Positions 1 through 5,948 are shown, numbered from the stretch's first letter. The stretch is 6,502 nt of DNA from an uncultured Flavonifractor sp. (GCA_947384055.1 CANDFO010000094.1:1-6502); one strand, 5' to 3'. The notes: a model not told the origin generated them from the letters alone. Numbers and translations: made by a program.

Positions 1-849
1 CCAGTCACTTTTTTGCCCGCCAAAGGAGGAATTCCAGGAGCCAGTCAGGGTCAGCTGTTTACGCAGAATGCTCCAATACAAATTCTGAGGGAGCGTTCTG
101 TCTCCGTCCGGATTGCCCATCAGCAGCACAGTGCCTCCGGGCGCGGCCAGACTGAGGCTCTCCTCCAGGGCCTTTTCACTTCCCACGGCCTCGATTACAC
201 AGTCATAGCTGCCGTCCGTGCCGGTGGAGTACTCCAGCCCGCATTTCTGCACCAGTTCCCGTTTCGCCTCGCTCCGGCCCTTGACGACCACCTGCTTTGC
301 GCCATAAAGCTTCGCCCACTGTCCCGCCAGTATTCCAATCGCTCCGCTTCCCACAACGCAGACGGTATCCCCGGATCTTATCTTCCCCCGCTTTACGGCA
401 TGCAGCGCCACCGCCGCGGGCTCCAGCAGGGCCCCCTGGACATCGCTCACCGTATCCGGCAGCTCAAGCAGATTCCACACCGGCGCCGCCACATATTCCG
501 CAAATCCGCCGTCCCGCCGGGAGCCGATGTAATCATAGTTGGAACAGGTCTCGTACTCGCCTTTCAGACAGGAAGGGCATTTTTTGCAGGGGATCAGCGG
601 GTACACACCCACCCGTTTTCCAACCCAGCCCCTGTCCGCCCCGTCGTGCACGGACTCCACCCGGCCGCAGAACTCATGTCCCGGAATGGTGGGAAAATGA
701 TACGTCCCCTTTTCAAATATCCGCGGAATATCCGAGCTGCAGATCCCCGCCGCCAGCACTTTCACCAAGGCCCAGCCCGGCCGAAGCTCCGGCAGCGGCA
801 CGTCCTCATACCGCAGGTCGCCGATTCCGTGCAATACATATGCTTTCAT
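1..849 (-). CDS. Zinc-dependent medium-chain alcohol dehydrogenase, GatD/TarJ-like polyol-phosphate dehydrogenase (C-terminus cut by window)
   Basis: NAD(P)-dependent medium-chain dehydrogenase, probably a cytosolic ketose-phosphate/polyol-phosphate oxidoreductase. 283 codons are visible of a family norm near 345-350; the C-terminus lies beyond the window. Seen: catalytic-zinc residues in GICSSD (Cys37), GHE (His58-Glu59) and LLEP (Glu143); four structural-zinc cysteines at 88, 91, 94 and 102; a Rossmann loop GSGAIG at 167-172; and a late LTGSWNSSF stretch (268-276) of the kind found in galactitol-1-phosphate dehydrogenases. Its ATG overlaps the stop of the upstream cytidylyltransferase (ATGA), so translation is probably coupled. 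Pairing with an IspD/TarI-like protein recalls TarI-TarJ, where TarJ reduces ribulose 5-phosphate to ribitol 5-phosphate. Here the substrate may be another pentulose phosphate, given the epimerase-like gene. The family is secure; the substrate is inferred. Confidence 0.9.
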   Translation of the reverse strand, partial: MKAYVLHGIGDLRYEDVPLPELRPGWALVKVLAAGICSSDIPRIFEKGTYHFPTIPGHEFCGRVESVHDGADRGWVGKRVGVYPLIPCKKCPSCLKGEYETCSNYDYIGSRRDGGFAEYVAAPVWNLLELPDTVSDVQGALLEPAAVALHAVKRGKIRSGDTVCVVGSGAIGILAGQWAKLYGAKQVVVKGRSEAKRELVQKCGLEYSTGTDGSYDCVIEAVGSEKALEESLSLAAPGGTVLLMGNPDGDRTLPQNLYWSILRKQLTLTGSWNSSFGGQKSDW

Positions 850-1553
850 CCTGTTGTTTCCCGCTCTCTCAGCCATTTTTCGCACAATTCCAGGTCCGAG
901 GGGTAGGTAATTTTAATGTTCTCCCGTTCCCCGGGGAGCATTTTCACCTTCCACCCCCTGCTGTAAGGCAGCTGGCAGCTTCCGCTCATAGCCCTGAGCG
1001 TCTCTTCCGGCGTCTCCTCATACAGCCGCAGATAATCCTGATACCGGAACGCCTCCGGCGCCTGCCCCGCATAGAGGACCGACCGGTCCAGCAGCCCGTC
1101 TACCCACTGACCGTCCCGGCTGGTATACGCGGTATCCGTCACCGGCAGCACCGGAAGCACGCAGGGCGCCTCCCGAAGTCCCTCCAGCAGCTGCCTGATC
1201 AGCCCCCCGCCGGTCAGCGGCCGTGCCGCATCCTGAACCACCACGCCGTCCTCCTGTCCGGATAAAAACGGCTTCAACGCCCGCAGTCCGTTCAGAATGG
1301 AACCCTGCCTGTCCTCCCCGGCGGGAGCTAATGCTTGCAGCTTGCTTAGGCCATATTCTGTCTTCCACTGAAGTATCTGATCCTGCCATTCTTGAACCGC
1401 AGCAACTGCAATATAATCGACTGCGTCACAGTGCTGAAATTGTTTTATGGTATGTACTAAAACAGGTTTTTCAGCAATTACCTGATACTGCTTCGGGATG
1501 CCAGGACCCATCCGGCTCCCGGAGCCGCCGGACAAAATCACCGCCCCGTTCAT
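846..1553 (-). CDS. IspD/TarI-family cytidylyltransferase, likely CDP-polyol synthase
   Basis: Cytosolic CTP-dependent sugar- or polyol-phosphate cytidylyltransferase, 235 residues, the usual size for IspD/TarI. Seen: N-terminal nucleotide-binding GGSGSRMG (about 9-16) followed by PKQY (20-23), RQGSILNGL near 82-90, QDAARP near 107-112, GQAPEAF near 168-174 in place of the usual Q-T-P-Q-x-F, and a C-terminal ENIKITYPSDL. The family covers MEP-pathway IspD and CDP-ribitol-forming TarI. The neighbours (polyol-phosphate dehydrogenase downstream, ribulose-phosphate epimerase-like gene upstream) favour a CDP-polyol product over housekeeping IspD, but sequence alone does not settle this. The start follows the previous stop directly (TAAATG), and no well-spaced Shine-Dalgarno is seen, so translational coupling is likely. 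The part encoding about residues 18-78 is clearly poorer in GC than the rest. Confidence 0.9.
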   Translation of the reverse strand: MNGAVILSGGSGSRMGPGIPKQYQVIAEKPVLVHTIKQFQHCDAVDYIAVAAVQEWQDQILQWKTEYGLSKLQALAPAGEDRQGSILNGLRALKPFLSGQEDGVVVQDAARPLTGGGLIRQLLEGLREAPCVLPVLPVTDTAYTSRDGQWVDGLLDRSVLYAGQAPEAFRYQDYLRLYEETPEETLRAMSGSCQLPYSRGWKVKMLPGERENIKITYPSDLELCEKWLRERETTG

Positions 1554-2216
1554 TTAAAATCTCAGCTCCCGAATGTTTCGCAGCGTTTCGCCATAAGACC
1601 TGTCCTTGCCAAACAAAAGCGTCGTTCCCAGTACAAAGCCCTTCACGCCCTTGGGCGCGTACTCCAGAATCTTATCCGCCCCGCAAGCCCCGTCCCAGTA
1701 GATTTCAAAATCCATATCTTCTTTTAGAGCCAATAATTTTGTGATTTTCTTGCCCACATAGGGCAGATACATCTGCCCGGCATTCCCCGGGTTCACCGAC
1801 ATCACCAGGACCTTTTTTACAATCCGAAGCATCTCCATCACGGTCTCCACCGAGGTGCCGGGATTGATGGCAATGCCCGGCACCATTCCGGCATTGATAA
1901 TAACCTGTAATGTCGTAGAGGGATGGTACTCCGCCTCCGGGTGGATGTAAACGGTGTCCCCCGGCCGCAGGTTTTGGGTAAACAGCCCGATGCGGTCGTT
2001 GGGCCGTTCAATCATCAGGTGCACGTCCAGCGGCTTTTCCGCGGCGCCGGCAATGTACCGCATATCGTTGAGGGACATGGCAAAATTCGGCACGTAACGC
2101 CCGTCCATAATGTCGATATGGAACGAATCAATGCCGCCCTCCTCCAGGTCCCGAACTTCCTGCTCCAAATTTCCATAGTTGGCGCACATCATGGAGGCCA
2201 TCAATTCAAACTGCAT
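1554..2216 (-). CDS. Divergent ribulose-phosphate 3-epimerase-family protein
   Basis: TIM-barrel protein of the ribulose-5-phosphate 3-epimerase family, 220 residues, full length. Seen: SMMCANYGNL near 8-17 (canonical P-S-I-L-S-A-D-F), FHIDIMDG at 32-39 supplying His33 and Asp35, DVHLMIE at 64-70 with His66, MSVNPGNAGQ at 139-148 and WDGACG at 174-179 with Asp175. The four metal and catalytic positions of Rpe are therefore kept, but the phosphate-binding loops differ: NAGQ for FGGQ, and GACG where V-D-G-G-I is usual. That suggests a specialised epimerase, for example one making xylulose 5-phosphate or acting on another ketose phosphate for the dehydrogenase and cytidylyltransferase that follow. 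The start is supported by GGAGAG (2222-2227) five bases upstream of ATG. It overlaps the end of the PHP gene by 11 bases. Family secure, exact substrate unknown. Confidence 0.88.
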   Translation of the reverse strand: MQFELMASMMCANYGNLEQEVRDLEEGGIDSFHIDIMDGRYVPNFAMSLNDMRYIAGAAEKPLDVHLMIERPNDRIGLFTQNLRPGDTVYIHPEAEYHPSTTLQVIINAGMVPGIAINPGTSVETVMEMLRIVKKVLVMSVNPGNAGQMYLPYVGKKITKLLALKEDMDFEIYWDGACGADKILEYAPKGVKGFVLGTTLLFGKDRSYGETLRNIRELRF

Positions 2217-3033
2217 ATGTTCTCTCCAAAAGCCAGCCTAATTCCAGCTCTACCGCCGCCAGCGGGTGGTCCGGCTTATTCTTCTCGCCGTGAAAATCGC
2301 TGCCGCCGGTGACATGCAGGCCGTATTTCTCCGCCAGCCTCAGGTACTCCTCCGTCTGCTCCGGCGTATGGATGGGATAATAGCACTCTATGGCGTCCAA
2401 TCCATACTCTCTCAGCCGCCGGACCAAGTCCTCCAGGCGCTCCCCGCCCAGCACAATCTGATAGGGATGGGCCAGAGAGACCTTGCCCCCTGCGGCCTTG
2501 AGCCGCTCTATGCACGTCCGGGCGCTGGGCTTGGTCCCCTTCTCAATGACCTGGAACTCCGGCGTGTCCAGATAACGGTCGAATGCCTCCCTGCGGGTGG
2601 CCACCATTCCGTGCCGCAGCATCACCTTTGCAAAATGCGGACGACCTACCGACCCGCCCGCGGCCTCCGCGTCCACCTCGTCCAGGGGAATTTCCAGACC
2701 TTTTGTCCGCAGAAAATCCCGGATGCGGTACTTGCGGTCATTCCGTCCGCCTTTCAGACTGTCAAACCAGCTCTGCAGCGCGGGGACGGAAAAGTCATAG
2801 CCCAAAATATGCAGGTTCAAAAAGTCGTCCGCGCTCAGCTCCACACCCGGGACCACCCGCAGGCCCAGCCGCTCTCCCTCTGCCGCCGCCGCTTCCACGC
2901 CGTCCACGTTGTCGTGATCGGTCAGCGCCAGCACATCCAACCCCCGCCTTTTCGCCAGCCGTGCCAGCTCCGCCGGGGCATATTGTCCGTCGGAAGCCGT
3001 GCTGTGAGTGTGCAGGTCTGCCAAATAAATCAT
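2206..3033 (-). CDS. PHP-domain phosphoesterase, 3',5'-nucleoside bisphosphate phosphatase (YciV/RNase AM)-like
   Basis: Cytosolic metal-dependent phosphoesterase of the PHP superfamily, 275 residues. Seen: DLHTHSTASDG at 6-16 (His8, His10, Asp15), LTDHDN at 37-42, PGVELSA at 62-68 (Glu65), HILGYD at 75-80, GRPHFAKVML at 130-139, SLAHPYQI at 186-193 and GGSDFHG at 243-249 (Asp246, His248), which together give the metal cluster. The layout matches the group containing E. coli YciV/RNase AM and the Chromobacterium 3',5'-nucleoside bisphosphate phosphatase, which remove the 3'-phosphate of pAp-type nucleotides. Next to an APS-kinase-like gene and a sulfotransferase-like gene, recycling of the spent 3'-phosphonucleotide is an attractive role, but it is inferred. 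I chose the ATG preceded by GAGAGG; an in-frame GTG four codons earlier (3045) has no proper ribosome site. It starts 18 bases after the kinase stop codon. Confidence 0.87.
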   Translation of the reverse strand: MIYLADLHTHSTASDGQYAPAELARLAKRRGLDVLALTDHDNVDGVEAAAAEGERLGLRVVPGVELSADDFLNLHILGYDFSVPALQSWFDSLKGGRNDRKYRIRDFLRTKGLEIPLDEVDAEAAGGSVGRPHFAKVMLRHGMVATRREAFDRYLDTPEFQVIEKGTKPSARTCIERLKAAGGKVSLAHPYQIVLGGERLEDLVRRLREYGLDAIECYYPIHTPEQTEEYLRLAEKYGLHVTGGSDFHGEKNKPDHPLAAVELELGWLLERTYAV

Positions 3034-3051
3034 ACGTCCTCTCACCCCGCC

Positions 3052-3588
3052 CTAAGTCAGGTCAAACAGTTCTTCCAGACGCGCCGCAATCTGCTCGGGA
3101 CTCTCTTCCCCGTCATTCTGAACGACCACATCCGGCTCTCCCGGCTCATCCCAGGGCAGGTCCACGCCCACCACATTTTTCGCGCCGGAAGAGTACAGCC
3201 CCTTCTGGTCTCTTTTGTAGAGGGTTTCACGCGTTACTTTTACGTAGATCTCCTTATATTTCTCGATATTCGCCCGGTTCCATGCCCGAATCTCCCGGTA
3301 CATGGAGATGCTGCAGCACACCACGTCGAATCCCTGTTCCGTCAGATCCCTGCATTGCTTAAACAGGCCCCAGGCGCCCGCTTTCCGTGCCTCGGTGGTG
3401 TAGCGGTCCTCCAGCAGAATCTTCCCTTCTGTCGTGCTGTGTCCCGCCGCGGTGCGCTGCCGGTCTCCGTCCAGCAGAACCGCGTCCGGCTTTTTCTCTC
3501 GCAATTTCTCATAAAACAGCCCGCCGATGGTGGTCTTCCCCGCGCCGGCCAGCCCGGTAAAAAAGTAAAGCGTTCCCTTTTCGCTCAT
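3052..3588 (-). CDS. cysC: Adenylylsulfate (APS) kinase-like protein
   Basis: P-loop kinase of the CysC family, 178 residues from the chosen start. APS kinases phosphorylate the 3'-OH of APS to give PAPS; CysC-like relatives in polysaccharide clusters can act on other nucleotide substrates. Seen: Walker A GLAGAGKT at 12-19, LDGD at 39-42 followed by Arg45, SISMYREIRAWNR near 93-105, KGLY at 129-132 and GVDLPWDEPGEPDVVV at 141-156, equivalent to the C-terminal lid of CysC. The 93-105 region differs from the usual F-I-S-P-F-R-A-x-R. It reminds me of CysC-like kinases in capsule loci, such as the Campylobacter CDP-diphosphoramidate kinase, so the substrate is open. A start 12 codons upstream at 3624 is possible, but GAGGAGG (3598-3604), nine bases before this ATG, decides for 3588. 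No ATP sulfurylase gene is visible in the window. Confidence 0.88.
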   Translation of the reverse strand: MSEKGTLYFFTGLAGAGKTTIGGLFYEKLREKKPDAVLLDGDRQRTAAGHSTTEGKILLEDRYTTEARKAGAWGLFKQCRDLTEQGFDVVCCSISMYREIRAWNRANIEKYKEIYVKVTRETLYKRDQKGLYSSGAKNVVGVDLPWDEPGEPDVVVQNDGEESPEQIAARLEELFDLT

Positions 3589-3597
3589 CCGGAGCGT

Positions 3598-3604
3598 CCT
3601 CCTC
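3598..3604 (-). promoter_or_regulatory. Strong Shine-Dalgarno deciding the start of the APS-kinase-like gene
   Basis: GAGGAGG on the minus strand, nine bases before the ATG at 3588. The alternative upstream ATG at 3624 has no comparable site and would add a basic 12-residue extension absent from the family. Confidence 0.8.
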
Positions 3605-3613
3605 ATTGCTCGT

Positions 3614-3643
3614 AGTATAGTCAAAGCGGTTCAAAAGGAGCAA
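3614..3643 (-). promoter_or_regulatory. Candidate sigma-A-type promoter for the five-gene run
   Basis: On the minus strand TTGCTC (3638-3643) and TATACT (3614-3619) are separated by 18 bases, and the -10 lies about 25 bases before the kinase start. The -35-like box falls inside the outermost hairpin of the palindromic element, so the element may supply or modulate this promoter. The prediction rests on consensus match only and is weak. Confidence 0.35.
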
Positions 3644-3660
3644 ATCGCTCCTTTTGAACC
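3628..3660. other. Perfect 14-bp stem hairpin
   Basis: GGTTCAAAAGGAGC (3628-3641) is the exact reverse complement of 3647-3660, with loop AAATC. It is the outermost hairpin of the palindromic element, 40 bases before the kinase ATG on the transcribed strand. There is no trailing T-run on either strand, so it is not an obvious terminator. Confidence 0.85.
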
Positions 3661-3683
3661 CTGCGGCGAAAATCGCCGCAGGG
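3659..3683. other. Perfect 11-bp GC-rich hairpin
   Basis: CCCTGCGGCGA (3659-3669) pairs perfectly with 3673-3683 across an AAA loop. It shares two bases with the preceding hairpin, so the two stems compete or stack. Confidence 0.85.
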
Positions 3684-3739
3684 TCCGCTCATGCGGCCCT
3701 GCTTTGGACTTCATACACGCCGCTGGCGTGCATTGCACG

Positions 3740-3766
3740 CTCCAGTGGGCCATTGTCCCTCTGGAG
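3740..3766. other. Hairpin with CTCCAG/CTGGAG stem
   Basis: CTCCAG (3740-3745) and CTGGAG (3761-3766) pair. After one T-T mismatch, GGG (3747-3749) pairs with CCC (3757-3759). It is directly adjacent to the terminator-like hairpin in the same element. Confidence 0.7.
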
Positions 3767-3791
3767 GAAAAAGCGCATGTTGCGCTTTTTC
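3767..3791 (-). terminator. Probable intrinsic (bidirectional) terminator after the sulfotransferase-like unit
   Basis: GAAAAAGCGCA (3767-3777) and its exact complement (3781-3791) surround a three-base loop. On the minus strand the stem ends in a run of five T, beginning 34 bases after the stop of the small ORF. The T-tract is part of the stem, so it can read in both directions. It would separate the flagellin/sulfotransferase-like transcript from the five-gene run. Confidence 0.6.
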
Positions 3792-3825
3792 AACTGCGGC
3801 GACTATATCGTATAATCCGCTCGGC

Positions 3826-3933
3826 CTATTCCCGCGGAATCTCCCGTTCCCGCCGCCACCCGTCCTCACAGCTTTCACCGACGGAACTCTCTGCCAGCTC
3901 CAGCAGGTACTGCATCTCCTCCAGCGTATCCAT
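3826..3933 (-). CDS. Small 35-residue ORF overlapping the sulfotransferase-like stop codon (hypothetical)
   Basis: The ATG shares one base with the upstream TGA (TGATG), an arrangement typical of translational coupling. The peptide begins MDTLEEMQYLLELAESS, an acidic, possibly amphipathic helix, and ends in an Arg/Glu-rich tail at TAG. Codon choice resembles that of the neighbours. I recognise no family. No Shine-Dalgarno lies at proper spacing; the nearest GGAG is about 16 bases upstream, inside the preceding gene. The same frame is open upstream as far as 4050 without ATG, so this could instead be the displaced C-terminus of the large protein after an old frameshift, or chance. Confidence 0.4.
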   Translation of the reverse strand: MDTLEEMQYLLELAESSVGESCEDGWRREREIPRE

Positions 3934-5933
3934 CAGTGATACAATGGCTGCTCCAGCAGCGTTTCCTCCGGCTTCAGCATAGGCATCATCCGCAGCGGCT
4001 GGCCGTTTTTGTTCACAAACCGCAGCCCCTCCAGCAGAATCTTCGCGCTCTCAATCCGGTTCGCGTCAAACTGCTTCACATAGTCATGGGCCAGCTTTTT
4101 TTGCACCGCATGCTCCAGCTCCGCCTCCACCCGCTTGCCGTTCTGGGACACCTCAGCGTCCAGAAACAGCTTAATCCAGGTCTCCTCCATGTAGTGGTTG
4201 ATGGTGCTGAACCCCGCAATCAGCTCCTCCGCCCTCGCCTCGTCCACTGGCCCGCCGTCGTAATACCGGAATTCATACCCGTAATACGCGTAAGCGTCCC
4301 GGAGGAAGTACTCAATAAAATACCGCTCATCGTCGTTGACATACTCGTCATAAGTCCGGTATACCGCCGCCGGGTCGAACCCCACCGAGGTATCCGTGTA
4401 AAAATCCTTTCCGCCCAGGGTGCACCGGGTCATGCTCTCCGTATAAGGCAGGTCCAAAAACGCCGCCAGCGCGGAAAACGCCGCCTTCGGATTCAGCTTG
4501 GCGTCCTCAAACCGGATCAGAACGCCATCCCGGTACAGACGGTCCTCCGGGTCCACCATAAAGCTGCGGTTCAGCACGCGCTCCATCACCGCGTCGCTGA
4601 CCACTACCTTAGATTTTCCCTTCTCCCTGTCGTCCGCAGCCTGCGCCTGCTCATACATGAACTTCACTGTGGCCCCGTGGCTGGTGGTAAACCGGCGCAT
4701 GGGCGTAAAGGTCTTGATGTACTTAAAGTTGCGGAACACAGGCGACTGCCGGATCTCCTCATAGTTTCCCGCCTCCAGCACAGTCCGGTTGGCACTGTCC
4801 ACCCGCAGGCTGTATACTATGTTGTAGAAGTGGGGCTGGAAGAACACCGCCGGGGCAATCCGGGAGTCCGCCCGCGTACAGCACATCGCCTCCTCCATCC
4901 CCATAAAGATGGCCACCATGACGTCCTTGTCCGTCCGGTCCCGCATGTGGTACAGCTCCTCTATCAGGTAGGGCGGCCACTCAATGCTCTGACACGCCGT
5001 GCGCAGGCTGTCTGAAGCGTCCAGGGCCTTCTTCACCTTGGAGATCCCCTCCACAATATCGCTGTGCATCACCGACGGCAGGCAGATCAGATTGGGGTGC
5101 CCATCGAACACCTCATTGAAAAAGTCGCCGCCGTTATGGGTGGACAGCTGGGTGTGCCAGATCAGCCGCGTCACCTCCCGGATGCTGATGGGCTTCACCG
5201 GGTAGCCGCTGTAATCAACGCCAAACCGCGCCTTGAAATCAATCGGGTACTGCTCCGACTCTTCCTCAATCAGAAACACCAGCTTCCGGCTCTCCAGCAG
5301 CTGCCGCAGGTTCAGACACTGCAGGCTGGAGCAGAACGTCCCCCAGTCGCTGTAGTGCAGATAAATATGGTTTTCCCGGCCGATGTCCTCGCTCCGGCGC
5401 ACGTTGTCGTTCAGATATTCCAGCTCATATTGAGAAAAAACATCCCTGGCCAAAACCGGCTTGTCCAGGTCCCGGAAGAAATTCCGGCTGACCACCTGGC
5501 TGCCAAAGTTCACAAACTCGCCGAACCGCCCCTCCGCCCGATAAAAGGGGACATATCCATTGTGGTCGTCATAGGGAAAAAACTGAACGGGCAGTTCCTC
5601 AAAGGGCACAAAATCCTTTCGGAACAGATAGGGATATCTCCCCAGCAGCTTGCAGTTGCGCTCATACCGGGATTTCAGCTGCTTGACGTTCGGCTCGTAA
5701 AATACGGCGTTCATCAGAGGCAGAATATCCTCCCGGAAGCAGCCCTCATTGTACAGTCCGGTGAAACAGGAATAGGACACCCGGTAATCCCCGCCGTTCT
5801 GCAGGATGTACGCCGCCGCCTCCATCCGTTCAATGGGGTCTCCCTCCTCCCGGACGGACAGCGTATAGGCACGGCAGGCCTCCTGGCTTTGGCCCAGCCC
5901 GGCCAGCTTCCGGGCAATTTCAATGGCTCTCAT
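3933..5933 (-). CDS. Large protein with TPR-like N-terminus and degenerate sulfotransferase-like domain, flagellin-associated
   Basis: 666 residues, no signal peptide or membrane segment, so cytosolic. About residues 1-100 look like TPR-type helical repeats. Residues 100-250 are an aromatic-rich region I do not recognise. From about 255 the order of sulfotransferase signatures appears: a 5'-PSB-like stretch ending NEVFDGHPNLICLP (273-286), but with THNGGDFF (265-272) where the P-loop-like K/R-S-G-T-T is expected; a 3'-PB-like FKYIKTFTPMRRFTTS (403-418); then LIRFEDAKLNP (472-482) and AFLDLPY (491-497), close to the R-Y-E-D-L-x-x-N-P ... F-L-G-I-P-Y of sulfotransferases. The C-terminal 100 residues are helical. 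AAAGGA (5943-5948) lies nine bases before the ATG. The position downstream of flagellin and before an APS-kinase-like gene suggests a transferase acting on flagellin or its glycan. The fold is likely; the donor is uncertain. Confidence 0.72.
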   Translation of the reverse strand: MRAIEIARKLAGLGQSQEACRAYTLSVREEGDPIERMEAAAYILQNGGDYRVSYSCFTGLYNEGCFREDILPLMNAVFYEPNVKQLKSRYERNCKLLGRYPYLFRKDFVPFEELPVQFFPYDDHNGYVPFYRAEGRFGEFVNFGSQVVSRNFFRDLDKPVLARDVFSQYELEYLNDNVRRSEDIGRENHIYLHYSDWGTFCSSLQCLNLRQLLESRKLVFLIEEESEQYPIDFKARFGVDYSGYPVKPISIREVTRLIWHTQLSTHNGGDFFNEVFDGHPNLICLPSVMHSDIVEGISKVKKALDASDSLRTACQSIEWPPYLIEELYHMRDRTDKDVMVAIFMGMEEAMCCTRADSRIAPAVFFQPHFYNIVYSLRVDSANRTVLEAGNYEEIRQSPVFRNFKYIKTFTPMRRFTTSHGATVKFMYEQAQAADDREKGKSKVVVSDAVMERVLNRSFMVDPEDRLYRDGVLIRFEDAKLNPKAAFSALAAFLDLPYTESMTRCTLGGKDFYTDTSVGFDPAAVYRTYDEYVNDDERYFIEYFLRDAYAYYGYEFRYYDGGPVDEARAEELIAGFSTINHYMEETWIKLFLDAEVSQNGKRVEAELEHAVQKKLAHDYVKQFDANRIESAKILLEGLRFVNKNGQPLRMMPMLKPEETLLEQPLYH

Positions 5934-5942
5934 ACTCGAAAA

Positions 5943-5948
5943 TCCTTT
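5943..5948 (-). promoter_or_regulatory. Ribosome-binding site of the sulfotransferase-like gene
   Basis: Minus-strand AAAGGA, nine bases before ATG 5933. It supports this start; no convincing promoter is seen between it and the flagellin terminator. Confidence 0.55.

Larger units (their letters stand above)
3616..3807. repeat. 192-bp palindromic element with imperfect terminal inverted repeats
   Basis: The ends 3616-3641 and 3782-3807 form 26-bp inverted repeats identical at 19 positions, counted by eye, starting with TATAGTC. The interior is a chain of hairpins: 3628-3660 (14-bp perfect stem, 5-base loop), 3659-3683 (11-bp perfect stem, AAA loop), a short one at 3685-3696, 3726-3740 (GCGTGC/GCACGC), 3740-3766 and 3767-3791 (11-bp perfect stem). 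No credible gene lies within it. This is the structure of a MITE-like or REP-like dispersed repeat. It fills nearly the whole gap between the small ORF at 3826 and the kinase gene. Mobility is inferred from structure; no target duplication was recognised. Confidence 0.65.

Noticed and set aside
846..1553. Housekeeping MEP-pathway IspD
   Set aside because: Not excluded by sequence, but the context of an epimerase-like gene and a polyol-phosphate dehydrogenase makes a CDP-polyol role more likely, so I did not assign the ispD symbol.
3589..3624. Upstream start of the kinase gene at 3624
   Set aside because: The extension is basic and unlike the family, while GAGGAGG at 3598-3604 fits the ATG at 3588.
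3616..3807. CRISPR-like series of hairpins
   Set aside because: The hairpins differ in sequence and length; there is no repeated unit with regular spacers and no cas gene.
3811..3816. Perfect TATAAT on the plus strand
   Set aside because: No matching -35 at proper spacing and no plus-strand gene downstream; it lies just outside the end of the palindromic element.
3691..3982. Two overlapping plus-strand open frames of 82 and 92 codons
   Set aside because: They cross the hairpin chain and run antisense to the end of the sulfotransferase-like gene; there is no ribosome site and no motif.
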